From assembly GCF_000427295.1 (NCBI RefSeq), contig NZ_ATNM01000123.1, positions 97,622-161,621 on the forward strand: a stretch of DNA of 64,000 bases, in the 5' to 3' direction. This DNA comes from Cyclobacterium qasimii M12-11B. Its GTDB lineage: Bacteria; Bacteroidota; Bacteroidia; Cytophagales; Cyclobacteriaceae. The notes under the pieces are model-generated. The model saw only the letters and a list, made by a program, of their open reading frames with translations. It did not search any database and was not told the origin of the DNA. Positions 8,929 through 17,625 of this stretch are shown piece after piece (position 1 is the stretch's first letter; each line of letters begins with the position of its first letter). The position numbers were made by a program, and so were the translations under genes.

Positions 8929-9675
8929 ATGAATGCACAAATTAATAATTTGAAGAAATGGCCAAGGTTAAAGGGAAAACAATTCTTAATGTTGTTGATG
9001 ATTCCGTTTACTTTTTCTTGCCTGGACGTGAACGATGATGACCTCAATCAATCACCGAATACCCCAACCGCATACGTTTCCTTCTACAATGGAACCAATG
9101 CAGATACTGATATCCAAATCGAGGTAGACAGTACGGTTTATGACAGAAAACCATTTGATTTCGGTAACTATATAGACTATTGGTATTTTTTTACCGGTGA
9201 CCGAAATTTTTCATTTATTGACACTGAATCAGGCCAATCAGTTTTGGATACTGCAGTGAATCTTGAAGTAGAAAAGGTATACTCCTTTTTCATTGCAGAA
9301 AAAGAAGATGAATTTACTACGTTATTTGTAGAAGACAGTCTGGATTTGCCTGTTAGCGGAAAAGCACTTATTAGGCTTGTCCATTTGGCCTCAGATGGGC
9401 CGGAAGTAGCGCTATACCAAAGAGACAAAGAAAATGCTATCATAGAAAGTCTTCCCTACATGGAAATCACTGATTTTGTCAATGTTGATCCTGGAGACAC
9501 AGACCTTATCCTAAAATCTCCTGGGGATGACCAGAATGAACTCGTACGTCTAAATGATGTAAACTTGAGGGAAGGAAGAATTTACACCCTTGTTGTTAGA
9601 GGGAAAGTTCAGGCAGCCAGCAATTCAGCTGAGGCACTTCGAATTCAATTGATACGAAACTATCCCAATTATTAA
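8929..9675 (+). CDS. DUF4397-like lipoprotein
   Basis: A 248-residue envelope lipoprotein. Starting at ATG 8929 gives a long basic N-region (KKWPRLKGK), a hydrophobic stretch (FLMLLMIPFTFS) and the lipobox cysteine in FSCLDVN. The mature part has the DUF4397 style of short beta strands (AYVSFYNGT, ALIRLVHLASDGPEVALY, GRIYTLVVRGK). A TTG at 8878 would add 17 residues before the signal and is rejected. It is a single gene followed by a terminator. Members are surface or periplasmic lipoproteins of unknown function. Confidence 0.75.
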   Translation: MNAQINNLKKWPRLKGKQFLMLLMIPFTFSCLDVNDDDLNQSPNTPTAYVSFYNGTNADTDIQIEVDSTVYDRKPFDFGNYIDYWYFFTGDRNFSFIDTESGQSVLDTAVNLEVEKVYSFFIAEKEDEFTTLFVEDSLDLPVSGKALIRLVHLASDGPEVALYQRDKENAIIESLPYMEITDFVNVDPGDTDLILKSPGDDQNELVRLNDVNLREGRIYTLVVRGKVQAASNSAEALRIQLIRNYPNY

Positions 9676-9743
9676 TTAAATACAATAATGCTTATTTCAA
9701 CTCGAAATATGAAATAGCTATTCTATTGCATAACTCGAATTAA

Positions 9744-9776
9744 GGGGCTTCTGGAGACAGAAGTCCCTTTTATTTT
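9744..9776 (+). terminator. Intrinsic terminator after the DUF4397-like gene
   Basis: GGGGCTTCTG (9744-9753) pairs with CAGAAGTCCC (9758-9767, one G-U pair), followed by TTTTATTTT. It lies about 70 nt after the lipoprotein stop. Confidence 0.75.
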
Positions 9777-9818
9777 ATATTATTTCAATGTTGGCCTCGT
9801 CTTTTGAATAATAACAAT

Positions 9819-9826
9819 TATTTTTG
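9819..9826 (+). promoter_or_regulatory. Possible -7 box for purB
   Basis: TATTTTTG matches the Bacteroidota -7 consensus TAnnTTTG. It overlaps a GTG that could serve as a start, and sits about 26 nt upstream of the ATG at 9853, favouring the ATG as the real purB start. No -33 TTTG at ideal spacing is visible. Confidence 0.35.
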
Positions 9827-9852
9827 TGCCTCAATTGAATTATACACGTATT

Positions 9853-11196
9853 ATGAAACTCAATCCACTTACCGCAATCTCTTCAATAGATGGCAGATAT
9901 GCCTCTAAAACCAGCCCATTAATGGCCTATTTTTCTGAATATGCATTGATTCGGTACAGGGTAAAAGTAGAGATTGAATATTTTATAGCACTTTGTGAAT
10001 TACCTCTTCCTCAGCTAAGTAGTGTAAAACCTGAACAATTTGAGCTAATCAGATCTATTGAAAAGGAATTTAATGAAGCTGATGCGCAGGCTATCAAGGA
10101 CATTGAAAAAATAACCAATCATGATGTCAAGGCAGTAGAGTATTTTTTGAAGGATAAATTTACAGCCTTGGGTCTGGAGGGTGTAGTAGAGTTTATCCAT
10201 TTTGGTTTGACTTCACAAGACATCAACAATACGGCAGTGCCAATGATGTACAGGGATGGCGTTAAGGATGTCATAATGCCTGCATTGCTACAAGTTCAAG
10301 AAAAGATCCAAGCGCGAGCTGAAGAATGGAAAGCTGTACCGATGTTGGCCAAAACACATGGTCAACCAGCATCCCCTACCCGACTGGGCAAGGAATTTGA
10401 AGTATTTGTTAGCCGCCTTTCTGCGCAATTGGAATTGCTAAAAGCCATTCCTTTCGCAGCGAAATTTGGTGGAGCAACCGGTAATATGAATGCGCACCAC
10501 GTCGCTTTTCCTGAAATTGACTGGAATAGCTTTGCAAACGACTTGGTTTCAAAAAATTTGGGACTGAGCAGAAGCTATCCAACTACTCAGATCGAACACT
10601 ATGATCATTTTGCTGCGCACTTTGATGGACTGAAAAGGATCAACACCATACTTCTTGATTTTAGTAAAGATATTTGGCAATATGTTGCCATGAATTACTT
10701 CAAGCAAAAAATAAAAGCTGGAGAGGTAGGCTCATCAGCAATGCCGCATAAGGTAAATCCTATAGATTTTGAAAATGCAGAAGGCAACTTAGGTATAGCC
10801 AATGCTTTGTTAGAACACTTATCTGCTAAACTCCCTATCAGTCGCCTGCAAAGAGACTTAACAGACAGCACTGTTTTACGGGTAATAGGTGTTCCATTGG
10901 CACACATGCAAATTGCTTTCCTATCTTTGGATAAAGGGATAGGCAAGTTGGAACTGAACCAGGCGGCCATAGAAAAAGACCTGGATGAAAACTGGGCGGT
11001 AGTGGCCGAAGCGATTCAAACCGTTCTCAGAAGAGAAGGGTTTCCTAAACCTTATGAGGCATTGAAAGCACTTACACGAACCCACGAAAAGATCACACAA
11101 AATTCAATTAGCGAATTCATTGGTGGACTTGATGTTTCGGAAGAAATAAAAGCGGAATTAAAGAACATAACTCCATTTAATTATACAGGACTTTAA
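9853..11196 (+). CDS. purB: Adenylosuccinate lyase
   Basis: A 447-residue purine biosynthesis enzyme that cleaves SAICAR to AICAR and adenylosuccinate to AMP, releasing fumarate, in the cytoplasm. The fumarase/aspartase-superfamily signature is present as SSAMPHKVNPIDFENAEGN (about nt 10733-10789), and the conserved TKTHGQPA-type motif as AKTHGQPASPT. The N-terminus LTAISSIDGRYASK fits the E. coli-type PurB group. I start at ATG 9853; a GTG at 9826 would add nine residues. The gene is single, between two terminators. Confidence 0.95.
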   Translation: MKLNPLTAISSIDGRYASKTSPLMAYFSEYALIRYRVKVEIEYFIALCELPLPQLSSVKPEQFELIRSIEKEFNEADAQAIKDIEKITNHDVKAVEYFLKDKFTALGLEGVVEFIHFGLTSQDINNTAVPMMYRDGVKDVIMPALLQVQEKIQARAEEWKAVPMLAKTHGQPASPTRLGKEFEVFVSRLSAQLELLKAIPFAAKFGGATGNMNAHHVAFPEIDWNSFANDLVSKNLGLSRSYPTTQIEHYDHFAAHFDGLKRINTILLDFSKDIWQYVAMNYFKQKIKAGEVGSSAMPHKVNPIDFENAEGNLGIANALLEHLSAKLPISRLQRDLTDSTVLRVIGVPLAHMQIAFLSLDKGIGKLELNQAAIEKDLDENWAVVAEAIQTVLRREGFPKPYEALKALTRTHEKITQNSISEFIGGLDVSEEIKAELKNITPFNYTGL

Positions 11197-11311
11197 TCCA
11201 GCGTATATTAGATTAAAGTTTCAAATGACTTTGATCTCTTGATTTCTAGCAAGCTTTTTTATGCGCTATAAAGCCTAAATCGTTTATAAATCAAGCAATG
11301 GCTATAAAAGC

Positions 11312-11352
11312 AAAAAGGCTTGTTTCTTTTAGGGAAACAAGCCTTTTATTTT
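11312..11352. terminator. Bidirectional terminator between purB and the lyase gene
   Basis: AAAAGGCTTGTTTC (11313-11326) pairs perfectly with GAAACAAGCCTTTT (11334-11347) around a 7-nt loop. T-rich tails are present on both strands (ATTTTT after; CAAAAA before). It separates two convergent genes. Confidence 0.85.
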
Positions 11353-11408
11353 TCGAATGATGTCTCCCCTTTTATGAGGTAAAAGCAATTCTTCTAGCGA
11401 GTCAATGC

Positions 11409-13466
11409 TTATCGTTTCTTAAACCTAATATTTTCACTCTCCTCAAAAGGAACAGTGAGGTCCCAGGTATCTCCTTTAAAATTCACTTCTATTTTCACCC
11501 CACTTTTGGTTTCCCCTACAATTTTTGCACGTGTTACAATTCTATCAGCATTTCCAGGTGAAGGAATTAATAACCACACGAAAGTTGAACTGTCAGCTAT
11601 ATCACTTGTATAAATACTAGCAATATTTGGTTCGTACAGGTTGTATTCAGGGCTATACCAGCCTTGAATTTCGGGTTTTTCCTGACCTTTGACCATCTGT
11701 ATGTCAAATGAGGAATTACCAACAGGCATCACTTCAAGACTACCTTCAGCATAACTTCCCACTACTGAATTTCCATACTGATTGACTTCCGCATCGGGAT
11801 GCCAATGCCACAAAGTACTGATCGACCTTGCTTGGTCTGTAGCGATTTTATCTACCACTACCCAAAATTCCCCTCTGACATAAAAAAGACTTCTATTATG
11901 GTTTGCTTGCCCTTTCAAATCGATGAATTCACCAAAGGAAGAAGAGGCGAAATCATAATCATTGGTGATTTTTACTGTATTGCTTTCAATTGGCTTTTCC
12001 GCCAATCGAGGACCATCCTCTTGACCCTTTCCGTCAATTAAAACTAAATTATGACCTTTACTGCTTTTGGCATAAGGACGGAACTTAGTCGCAACTTCAC
12101 CTGTATAGGCAAACCTTCCTGCATCTACAAGGAAATCTTTTCCAAAAGCTGTTACCGACAAATGCAATTTATCATTGTGCTGGTGACCACTGCCCCAAGG
12201 GCCTATGTCAAAAAAGGACCAATGAGCCATTGAATCATAGTCACTCCTAGAAATTAGCTGACCTGCCCATGGCAAAACATAAGAGGGCCCCTCCAAAGGT
12301 TTTTCTCCTTGACTTCCATTACTTGCCAGATAGGCCCATTCCGGGTGATTGTACTTATTAGCAGCTCTCAAGATAGTTGCCCGATCACTACCTCTGTCAC
12401 CATCGTTATTCAAAATCCTGTGTCCATCTGGCCTAATTGCTCTGGCAATGTACCAGTACATGTCTTCAATGGTTTGGTTAAAGTATTCCGGTAGTTCCCT
12501 TCCTGCTTCATCACACAGGGTCTTAAATAATTCAAAACTAACCATTGACACATTGTGATAATGAGAAGAAAGTTCTGTTTGAACACCGTCTGGGTAAACC
12601 TGCCCCCTCATACTTTCGGTCATGGTTTCTACCGCATAGTCCATCCACTCAGAAGAAGCTTTGTACTCGGGGAAGTAAGCAACGACGGTAGCGAGAGATG
12701 ATATTTCCATCGTCAACCAATTGTTCCCTCCATGGAAATTTCTATTGTAATGAGCGTGGTCAGGAAGGCTACTTAAAATTAACAACCTGGTAGCTGGCGA
12801 GATATAGTCACTCTCTAGCATTCCATAAAAAACCCTTGACCAGTTCTTTACTCGTGCGGCGACCTCGAGTCCTCGCCAAATAGATTCCCCTCCTTTTTCT
12901 GCCGGATAGGGCATGCTGGCTAAAATAAAATCTCTTAAAAACAGGTCCATGTATTCGGCATACTTTGGGTTCCCTGTTTTAAAGTACGCCCCCATCACAT
13001 TGGAAAGTTGGCTGTGGCGATTTGAAAGCCAGGCCCATTCTTTGTCATTGTTCGGTCCTTTATAATACCAGTCCCTATGTCCATTTTCAAGTAAGGGTAC
13101 TTTTCCCTTTACATTTTGAATTGTAAATACATCATTTAAAATAGTATCAGCATCAGCTATACTATTAGAGGTAACTTCAGGCAAGGCTCTGCGCAAGCCA
13201 AGCGCATTCTGAGATGTTTTATAATACGCCAATAATTCATTTGCGGCTTGCTCCCAATCTCCTTTAGCGCTTGCTTCTTTTACTTTCTCTAAACCTTTAT
13301 GGTCTAAATTCAAATGATCAAATATTCCTTTTACGGTCTCAGGGTAAGATTGGTATAAATCTTTTACCGTTGTAATATCCTTCCAATTTTGCTGTGCAAA
13401 GGATACTTGAAATACTAGTAAAAATAAAATCAAAAAAAGATAATTCTTGGTTTTCTTTGGGCTCAT
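11409..13466 (-). CDS. Secreted heparinase II/III-like polysaccharide lyase
   Basis: A 685-residue secreted enzyme with a signal peptide (about 1-24, FLVFQVSFAQ). The N-terminal part (about 30-390) is helical as in (alpha/alpha) toroid lyases, with NNWLTMEISS and PDGVQTELSSHYHNVS; the C-terminal half is a beta-sandwich with GSGHQHNDKLHLSV and FLVDAGRFAYTG. In heparinase II/III-superfamily lyases the Tyr/His of the first set act in beta-elimination and the His/Asp cluster binds metal. The substrate could be alginate or another uronate polymer. No SusC/SusD pair or other lyase lies next to it. Confidence 0.8.
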   Translation of the reverse strand: MSPKKTKNYLFLILFLLVFQVSFAQQNWKDITTVKDLYQSYPETVKGIFDHLNLDHKGLEKVKEASAKGDWEQAANELLAYYKTSQNALGLRRALPEVTSNSIADADTILNDVFTIQNVKGKVPLLENGHRDWYYKGPNNDKEWAWLSNRHSQLSNVMGAYFKTGNPKYAEYMDLFLRDFILASMPYPAEKGGESIWRGLEVAARVKNWSRVFYGMLESDYISPATRLLILSSLPDHAHYNRNFHGGNNWLTMEISSLATVVAYFPEYKASSEWMDYAVETMTESMRGQVYPDGVQTELSSHYHNVSMVSFELFKTLCDEAGRELPEYFNQTIEDMYWYIARAIRPDGHRILNNDGDRGSDRATILRAANKYNHPEWAYLASNGSQGEKPLEGPSYVLPWAGQLISRSDYDSMAHWSFFDIGPWGSGHQHNDKLHLSVTAFGKDFLVDAGRFAYTGEVATKFRPYAKSSKGHNLVLIDGKGQEDGPRLAEKPIESNTVKITNDYDFASSSFGEFIDLKGQANHNRSLFYVRGEFWVVVDKIATDQARSISTLWHWHPDAEVNQYGNSVVGSYAEGSLEVMPVGNSSFDIQMVKGQEKPEIQGWYSPEYNLYEPNIASIYTSDIADSSTFVWLLIPSPGNADRIVTRAKIVGETKSGVKIEVNFKGDTWDLTVPFEESENIRFKKR

Positions 13467-13495
13467 TATTCTCTAAATTAAGTCAAAATTCACAA

Positions 13496-13537
13496 TAAGT
13501 ATTTAAGCTTCACTGACAGTTAAAGCTTAAATACTTA
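13496..13537 (-). terminator. 15-bp perfect hairpin, possible terminator
   Basis: TAAGTATTTAAGCTT (13496-13510) pairs perfectly with AAGCTTAAATACTTA (13523-13537) around a 12-nt loop. It lies between two minus-strand genes, 18 nt after the upstream gene's stop. No clear T tract follows on the minus strand, so termination is likely but unproven. Confidence 0.5.
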
Positions 13538-13554
13538 GAAGGATGGGGATGTAA

Positions 13555-14097
13555 CTACTCTTCTTCTTCCAGGATTTCCTTCAATTCTTCCAAGATAGTT
13601 CCAGCTTCGGCTTTTATCAATTCAAATCCATCATTTTTTGAAGCATTATTAAGAAAATGATTCCAATGCTTCTCTGCTTTTTTCAAGGTTCTTGGGGTAA
13701 TGTCAAATTCCGCATAGTCCAGGTGCACCTTTGCAAGTGATGAGGATTTAAAATTTCCAAAAATGTAAATGCGAAATAGGTCTACAAACTTATCAATGAT
13801 ATCAAATTCTTCTACCAAAGAAACCAGACCACCATTGTTTTGCTGATTTGCAGGAAGGTGAATCACTTCGAAAAGGGCATCCAATGTAGCTGGTTTATTG
13901 TCCATCATGGCAAGCACCCTTGTGGCCAGGAAAGCGTCATCCATATCGCCGGTTTTTAACACATGAAGCAACTTCTCATGTACTTCACTCCCACCAATTC
14001 TAACCAGCTGATCGCCATATTTCATGGGCTCTTCCTTGGCTTTATCAAGTAGGTTGTCTATTAATTTATCAATATTGTTTTTTTCAAAACTTTCCAT
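13555..14097 (-). CDS. Hypothetical helical protein
   Basis: A 180-residue soluble protein without signal peptide or membrane segment. It is almost wholly helical and acidic, ending in a Glu-rich tail (LEELKEILEEEE). The pattern VHEKLLHVLKTGDMDDAFLA resembles HEAT-like helical repeats, but I do not recognise a named family. It is a single minus-strand gene with a hairpin after it. No function can be assigned. Confidence 0.6.
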   Translation of the reverse strand: MESFEKNNIDKLIDNLLDKAKEEPMKYGDQLVRIGGSEVHEKLLHVLKTGDMDDAFLATRVLAMMDNKPATLDALFEVIHLPANQQNNGGLVSLVEEFDIIDKFVDLFRIYIFGNFKSSSLAKVHLDYAEFDITPRTLKKAEKHWNHFLNNASKNDGFELIKAEAGTILEELKEILEEEE

Positions 14098-14262
14098 ATA
14101 TGTGTAATAATTCGTTCATTATTCAAGCAACCCAAGCGACCTTTCTCCTCCACTGCAATCTGTGATTTCATTATGCGATGAAACAACCAACACTAATACT
14201 GCAAGTGGATAAAAAATCATACTTATTTCAAATTACTTTTTTATATGTAAAACCTTTCGATT

Positions 14263-14433
14263 TTACTCGTCCTCTTCTTTTGATTTCGGTAACCTGCCTG
14301 CTTTTTTTAAAGCGTCATGAATCAACCATTCCAATTGTCCATTAGTGCTTCTGAATTCGTCTGTAGCCCATTTTTCCATGGCTTTCATCAGCCGTTCATC
14401 TATACGCAGTGCAAAAGGTTTTTTCTGTGCCAT
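14263..14433 (-). CDS. Arc-type ribbon-helix-helix DNA-binding protein (56 aa)
   Basis: A short gene for 56 residues. The product begins MAQKKPFALRIDERLMKAME and continues with KWATDEFRSTNGQLEWLIHD, the classic Arc/MetJ ribbon-helix-helix layout: a beta strand with alternating side chains (KPFALRI) and two helices. The tail is basic then acidic (KSKEEDE). It starts 5 nt after the preceding gene's stop, so it is the third gene of an operon with the SPFH protein. It probably binds DNA as a dimer; the target is unknown, and autoregulation of this operon is a guess. Confidence 0.85.
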   Translation of the reverse strand: MAQKKPFALRIDERLMKAMEKWATDEFRSTNGQLEWLIHDALKKAGRLPKSKEEDE

Positions 14434-14438
14434 AAATA

Positions 14439-14921
14439 TTACCTTTCACGTCTCCATTCTTCCCAAGCCTCCAGAATTTTATCCGGATTACGGGTACTCC
14501 ATACAAAACTACTATCTTTCACTGAAATCCTCACTACATGTGCAGTACTGAATAAGTATTTCCACTCGCCTTTTAAATCATAATGAAAGCCCAATCCTCC
14601 ACCAGACCATATTGATGCTTTCTTTATATGTTGAATATCCTTTATCTCCTCCCACTTGTATTTTCTACAAGTATTAATGAAAGGAGGACTTTTATAAGAA
14701 AGCCCAGTAGCGTCCAACCTGATCACAAGCTTCATACTAACTATCAACCAACCGATAAGAAAAGAAGCAAACAAGACAATCGCTAATACCATATAAGTTG
14801 AGGAATCTCCTGCCGCTATCTGGCCATTTAGTAAAGCCACGATGGTTACCAACAGATGGACACCAAAGAATAAAGGGACAAACCAAGTGTCTTTCAATGC
14901 TTGCGACTCATTGTATACCAT
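14439..14921 (-). CDS. Two-TM membrane protein with PH-like C-terminal part
   Basis: A 160-residue protein with two membrane segments (about residues 14-34 and 43-66: FGVHLLVTIVALL; MVLAIVLFASFLIGWLIVSM) followed by a soluble beta-rich domain (WEEIKDIQHIKKASIW, FSTAHVVRISVKDS, ILEAWEEWRRE) reminiscent of bacterial PH domains. It sits between the SPFH gene (2-nt gap) and the Arc-type regulator (5-nt gap). The operon suggests a membrane microdomain role; function is unknown. Confidence 0.65.
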   Translation of the reverse strand: MVYNESQALKDTWFVPLFFGVHLLVTIVALLNGQIAAGDSSTYMVLAIVLFASFLIGWLIVSMKLVIRLDATGLSYKSPPFINTCRKYKWEEIKDIQHIKKASIWSGGGLGFHYDLKGEWKYLFSTAHVVRISVKDSSFVWSTRNPDKILEAWEEWRRER

Positions 14922-14923
14922 AC

Positions 14924-15771
14924 CTACTGATTTAATGTACCTACATTTACAACGGGACTTGCATTTTTATCCGAACACAAAACGACCATCAGGTTACTTA
15001 CCATTGCTGCCTTCTTTTCATCCTCAAAATCGATGATTCCTTTTATCTTAAGGTCCTCCAGTGCCATCTCCACCATGCCCACTGCTCCGTCAACAATCAT
15101 CCTTCTTGCAGCCACAATCGCTGTTGCCTGCTGACGTTGCAACATGGCTGAAGCAATTTCGGATGAGTAGGCCAAATGAGAAATCCTTGCCTCAATAACC
15201 TTTATACCGGCATGCTGTAGCCTGGCACTTATCTCATCTTCAAGGGATTTGTTAACATCTTCAACTCCTGAACGAAGGGTTACTTCTGCATGTTCATCTT
15301 CAAAATTATCGTAGGGATAAGTTCCTGCCATTTTTCGAACAGCTGCGTCTGCTTGCAAGTGGACGAAATTCTCATAATCATCAACATCAAAAGAGGCCTT
15401 GAAGGTGTCAGCGACTTGCCACACCACGATGGTTCCCACCATTACAGGATTACCAATTTTATCATTCACTTTTAATGGTTTGTTTTCAAAATTTCGAACC
15501 CTTAATGAAATTTTCTTTTTTGTCATGAAGGGAATTACCCAGAAAAACCCATCGCTTTTTACCGTCCCCTTATAGGATCCAAAAAGAAGAAGTACCATTG
15601 CCTTATTTGGCTCTACAATAAAAAACCTGGTATAACAAAAACAATTACGATTACACCCGGCACAAAAAGAAAGGGGATTTTACCAATGAATGCAAATACA
15701 AGGAGGGCCAGTACGCAGAAGGCCAGGAATACCATAAAGTATCCAGATTGGGGTTTAATTGTCTTTTCCAT
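14924..15771 (-). CDS. SPFH-domain (stomatin/flotillin-like) membrane protein, frameshifted
   Basis: ATG at 15771 begins MEKTIKPQSGYFMVF, followed by two hydrophobic stretches and PGFLL, then a stop in that frame. The next frame continues from EPNKAMVLLLFGSYKG through the SPFH domain (KKKISLRVRNFENKPL, IVVWQVADTFKASFDVD) to an Ala-rich helical C-terminus. Adding one A (plus strand) to the A6 run at 15620-15625 joins them into a 282-residue protein of normal family length. SPFH proteins form oligomers at membranes and organise proteases or lipids. It heads a three-gene operon with a near-consensus promoter at 15801-15831. Confidence 0.82.
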
Positions 15772-15800
15772 ACTATTTAGATATTAATTTGATATCATTT

Positions 15801-15831
15801 CAAATTTAAAAAAATAAGTTAATAATCCAAA
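15801..15831 (-). promoter_or_regulatory. Bacteroidota-type promoter of the SPFH operon
   Basis: On the minus strand TTTG (15828-15831) is followed after 19 nt by TAAATTTG (15801-15808), a full match to TTTG-N19/20-TAnnTTTG. Transcription should start near 15795, about 24 nt before the ATG at 15771. This supports the upstream start and so the frameshift reading of the SPFH gene. The rest of 15832-16208 is AT-rich and shows nothing else I can name. Confidence 0.65.
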
Positions 15832-16208
15832 AACTATTCGGTAAAGGATTTCCCTTGTACTCTGATTTACAAGTATAACATGAATGAAAAACGGATAAAG
15901 AATGACCTATAATGAAAAATAAAGCTTAGCATCCAAAGACCAAAAAATGCCTCAACTCACCACAATAAGGTGAAACACTTCTGCAATAGTGTCAGAAATA
16001 TCTATCGCCGAATAGGTTTTACAATAGAAAAAAAGATTATGAAACACGTAAAACACATACGTTCAAGCGATTAAATACTTATTAAGCAAAATTTAAATGA
16101 TAATTTATATAAAAGGACAGAAGGTAGATTCAATTTTTTTTATATTGTCCAATTAATTTGAACAACCATTTCAAAAACAAAGTATATAAACTTCTAAACC
16201 CAAATTCA

Positions 16209-17438
16209 ATGAACGAAAACATTAACAAAAGCGCACTCTTTAACGGGAGTTGCTTTGCGCTGATCACCACAGCTTTCACTTTCAGTATCCGAGCTGGTAT
16301 CCTGCCTGAGCTTGGTGAAGAATTCGGACTATCCGCAACTCAATTAGGATTTATTAATTCAATGTGGTTTTTGGGTTTTCCTATTTCAATGATTATTGGT
16401 GGTATTGTTTACCACTCTTTTGGACCAAAAAACATAATGAGAGTGGCATTTGTAGCCCATACTCTTGGTATTCTATTAACCATTTATGCTGGTGGTTATA
16501 CCACCTTATTGATTTCCACGCTATTCATAGGCTTTGGAAACGGCTGTACGGAAGCTGCATGTAATCCTATGATTGCCGACATGTATTCTGGTGTGAAAAT
16601 GAATAAAATGCTGAACAGGTTCCACATGTGGTTCCCAGGTGGTATTATGATAGGTGCCCTAATTTCAACCTTTATGACGGGATTGAACTTAGGATGGGAA
16701 GCCCAAATGTGGATTACCATGGTACCTACAGTTATTTATGCTTATTTATTCTTTGGAAAAGCTTTTCCAAAAGCGAAAGTGGAAGGTTCAACTTCACTAC
16801 TCAATAACTTTAAGGCTTTATTTAGCCCAGTTTTCTTGTTCCTATTCGTTTGTATGGCACTTACCGCCATTTCAGAATTTGGACCACAACAGTGGGTAAA
16901 TATCATTTTGGCCAACAGTGGTGCTAATGCCATGATCATATTGGCATTGACGACTGGAGTAATGGCGGTAGCAAGGTTCTTTGCAGGACCTGTTGTAGCT
17001 AAACTTGGTCAAACTGGTGTTTTATTATTAGGAGCAATATTAGCAACAATAGGCATTTACTTGTTCAGTATAGTAACTGGCCCTGCTGCTTATTTCGTAG
17101 CGGTAATATTTGCCCTTGGAGTGGCTTATTTCTGGCCTGTTATGGTAGGTGCGGTAGCCCAAAGGGTCCCACTAAGTGGCGCATTGGGATTGTCCATCAT
17201 TGGTGGTATCGGAATGTTTTCTTCTGCGATTTTCCAAGGAGTAATCGGTGGATGGATTGATTCAGCCAGAGCGACAAAAAGCGCTGAAGGTTTATCAGGA
17301 GATGCACTAGAATTGGCGGCCGGTCAAGCCACGCTCCAAAACATGGCTTTCTTCCCCATAATACTAATCGTTCTCTTTACAATCTTCTTCTTTTGGCAGA
17401 AAAACTCTAAAAAAACAGAAGCCGTAAGTCCTGTATAA
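16209..17438 (+). CDS. MFS transporter, sugar-permease-like
   Basis: A 409-residue major facilitator superfamily protein with about 12 hydrophobic segments spread along its length and no soluble domain. Conserved-looking parts include GFINSMWFLGFPISMIIGG and the FGNGCTEAACNPMIADMY segment, which recalls fucose-permease-like members. I start at ATG 16209; a TTG at 16158 would add 17 polar residues. It is followed by a terminator. The substrate is not determined; a sugar is a reasonable guess from the subgroup. Confidence 0.82.
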   Translation: MNENINKSALFNGSCFALITTAFTFSIRAGILPELGEEFGLSATQLGFINSMWFLGFPISMIIGGIVYHSFGPKNIMRVAFVAHTLGILLTIYAGGYTTLLISTLFIGFGNGCTEAACNPMIADMYSGVKMNKMLNRFHMWFPGGIMIGALISTFMTGLNLGWEAQMWITMVPTVIYAYLFFGKAFPKAKVEGSTSLLNNFKALFSPVFLFLFVCMALTAISEFGPQQWVNIILANSGANAMIILALTTGVMAVARFFAGPVVAKLGQTGVLLLGAILATIGIYLFSIVTGPAAYFVAVIFALGVAYFWPVMVGAVAQRVPLSGALGLSIIGGIGMFSSAIFQGVIGGWIDSARATKSAEGLSGDALELAAGQATLQNMAFFPIILIVLFTIFFFWQKNSKKTEAVSPV

Positions 17439-17462
17439 TTCAGGAAAATCATTGTAAAATTG

Positions 17463-17499
17463 AAAAAGGAGTCACTATAATTGTGACTCCTTTTATTTT
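17463..17499 (+). terminator. Intrinsic terminator after the MFS gene
   Basis: AAAAGGAGTCAC pairs perfectly with GTGACTCCTTTT around TATAATT (about 17464-17494), followed by ATTTTG. It lies 25 nt after the stop. Confidence 0.85.
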
Positions 17500-17625
17500 G
17501 ATGGGGCTGAGATCACTATTCATAGATTAGTCAGCCATATTTAAAGCGCTTTTTTTTGAACCATTCCTACGGAAAATACGGTTATAATGCTTTAAAATTC
17601 CATAAACAACCAAACCACCATCCAC

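Noticed and set aside
12309..12558. Plus-strand frames inside the heparinase-like gene
   Set aside because: Shadow frames of a long, well-supported minus-strand gene.
14317..14583. Plus-strand frames of 88 and 68 codons opposite the Arc-type gene
   Set aside because: Antisense to two real genes; composition is not protein-like.
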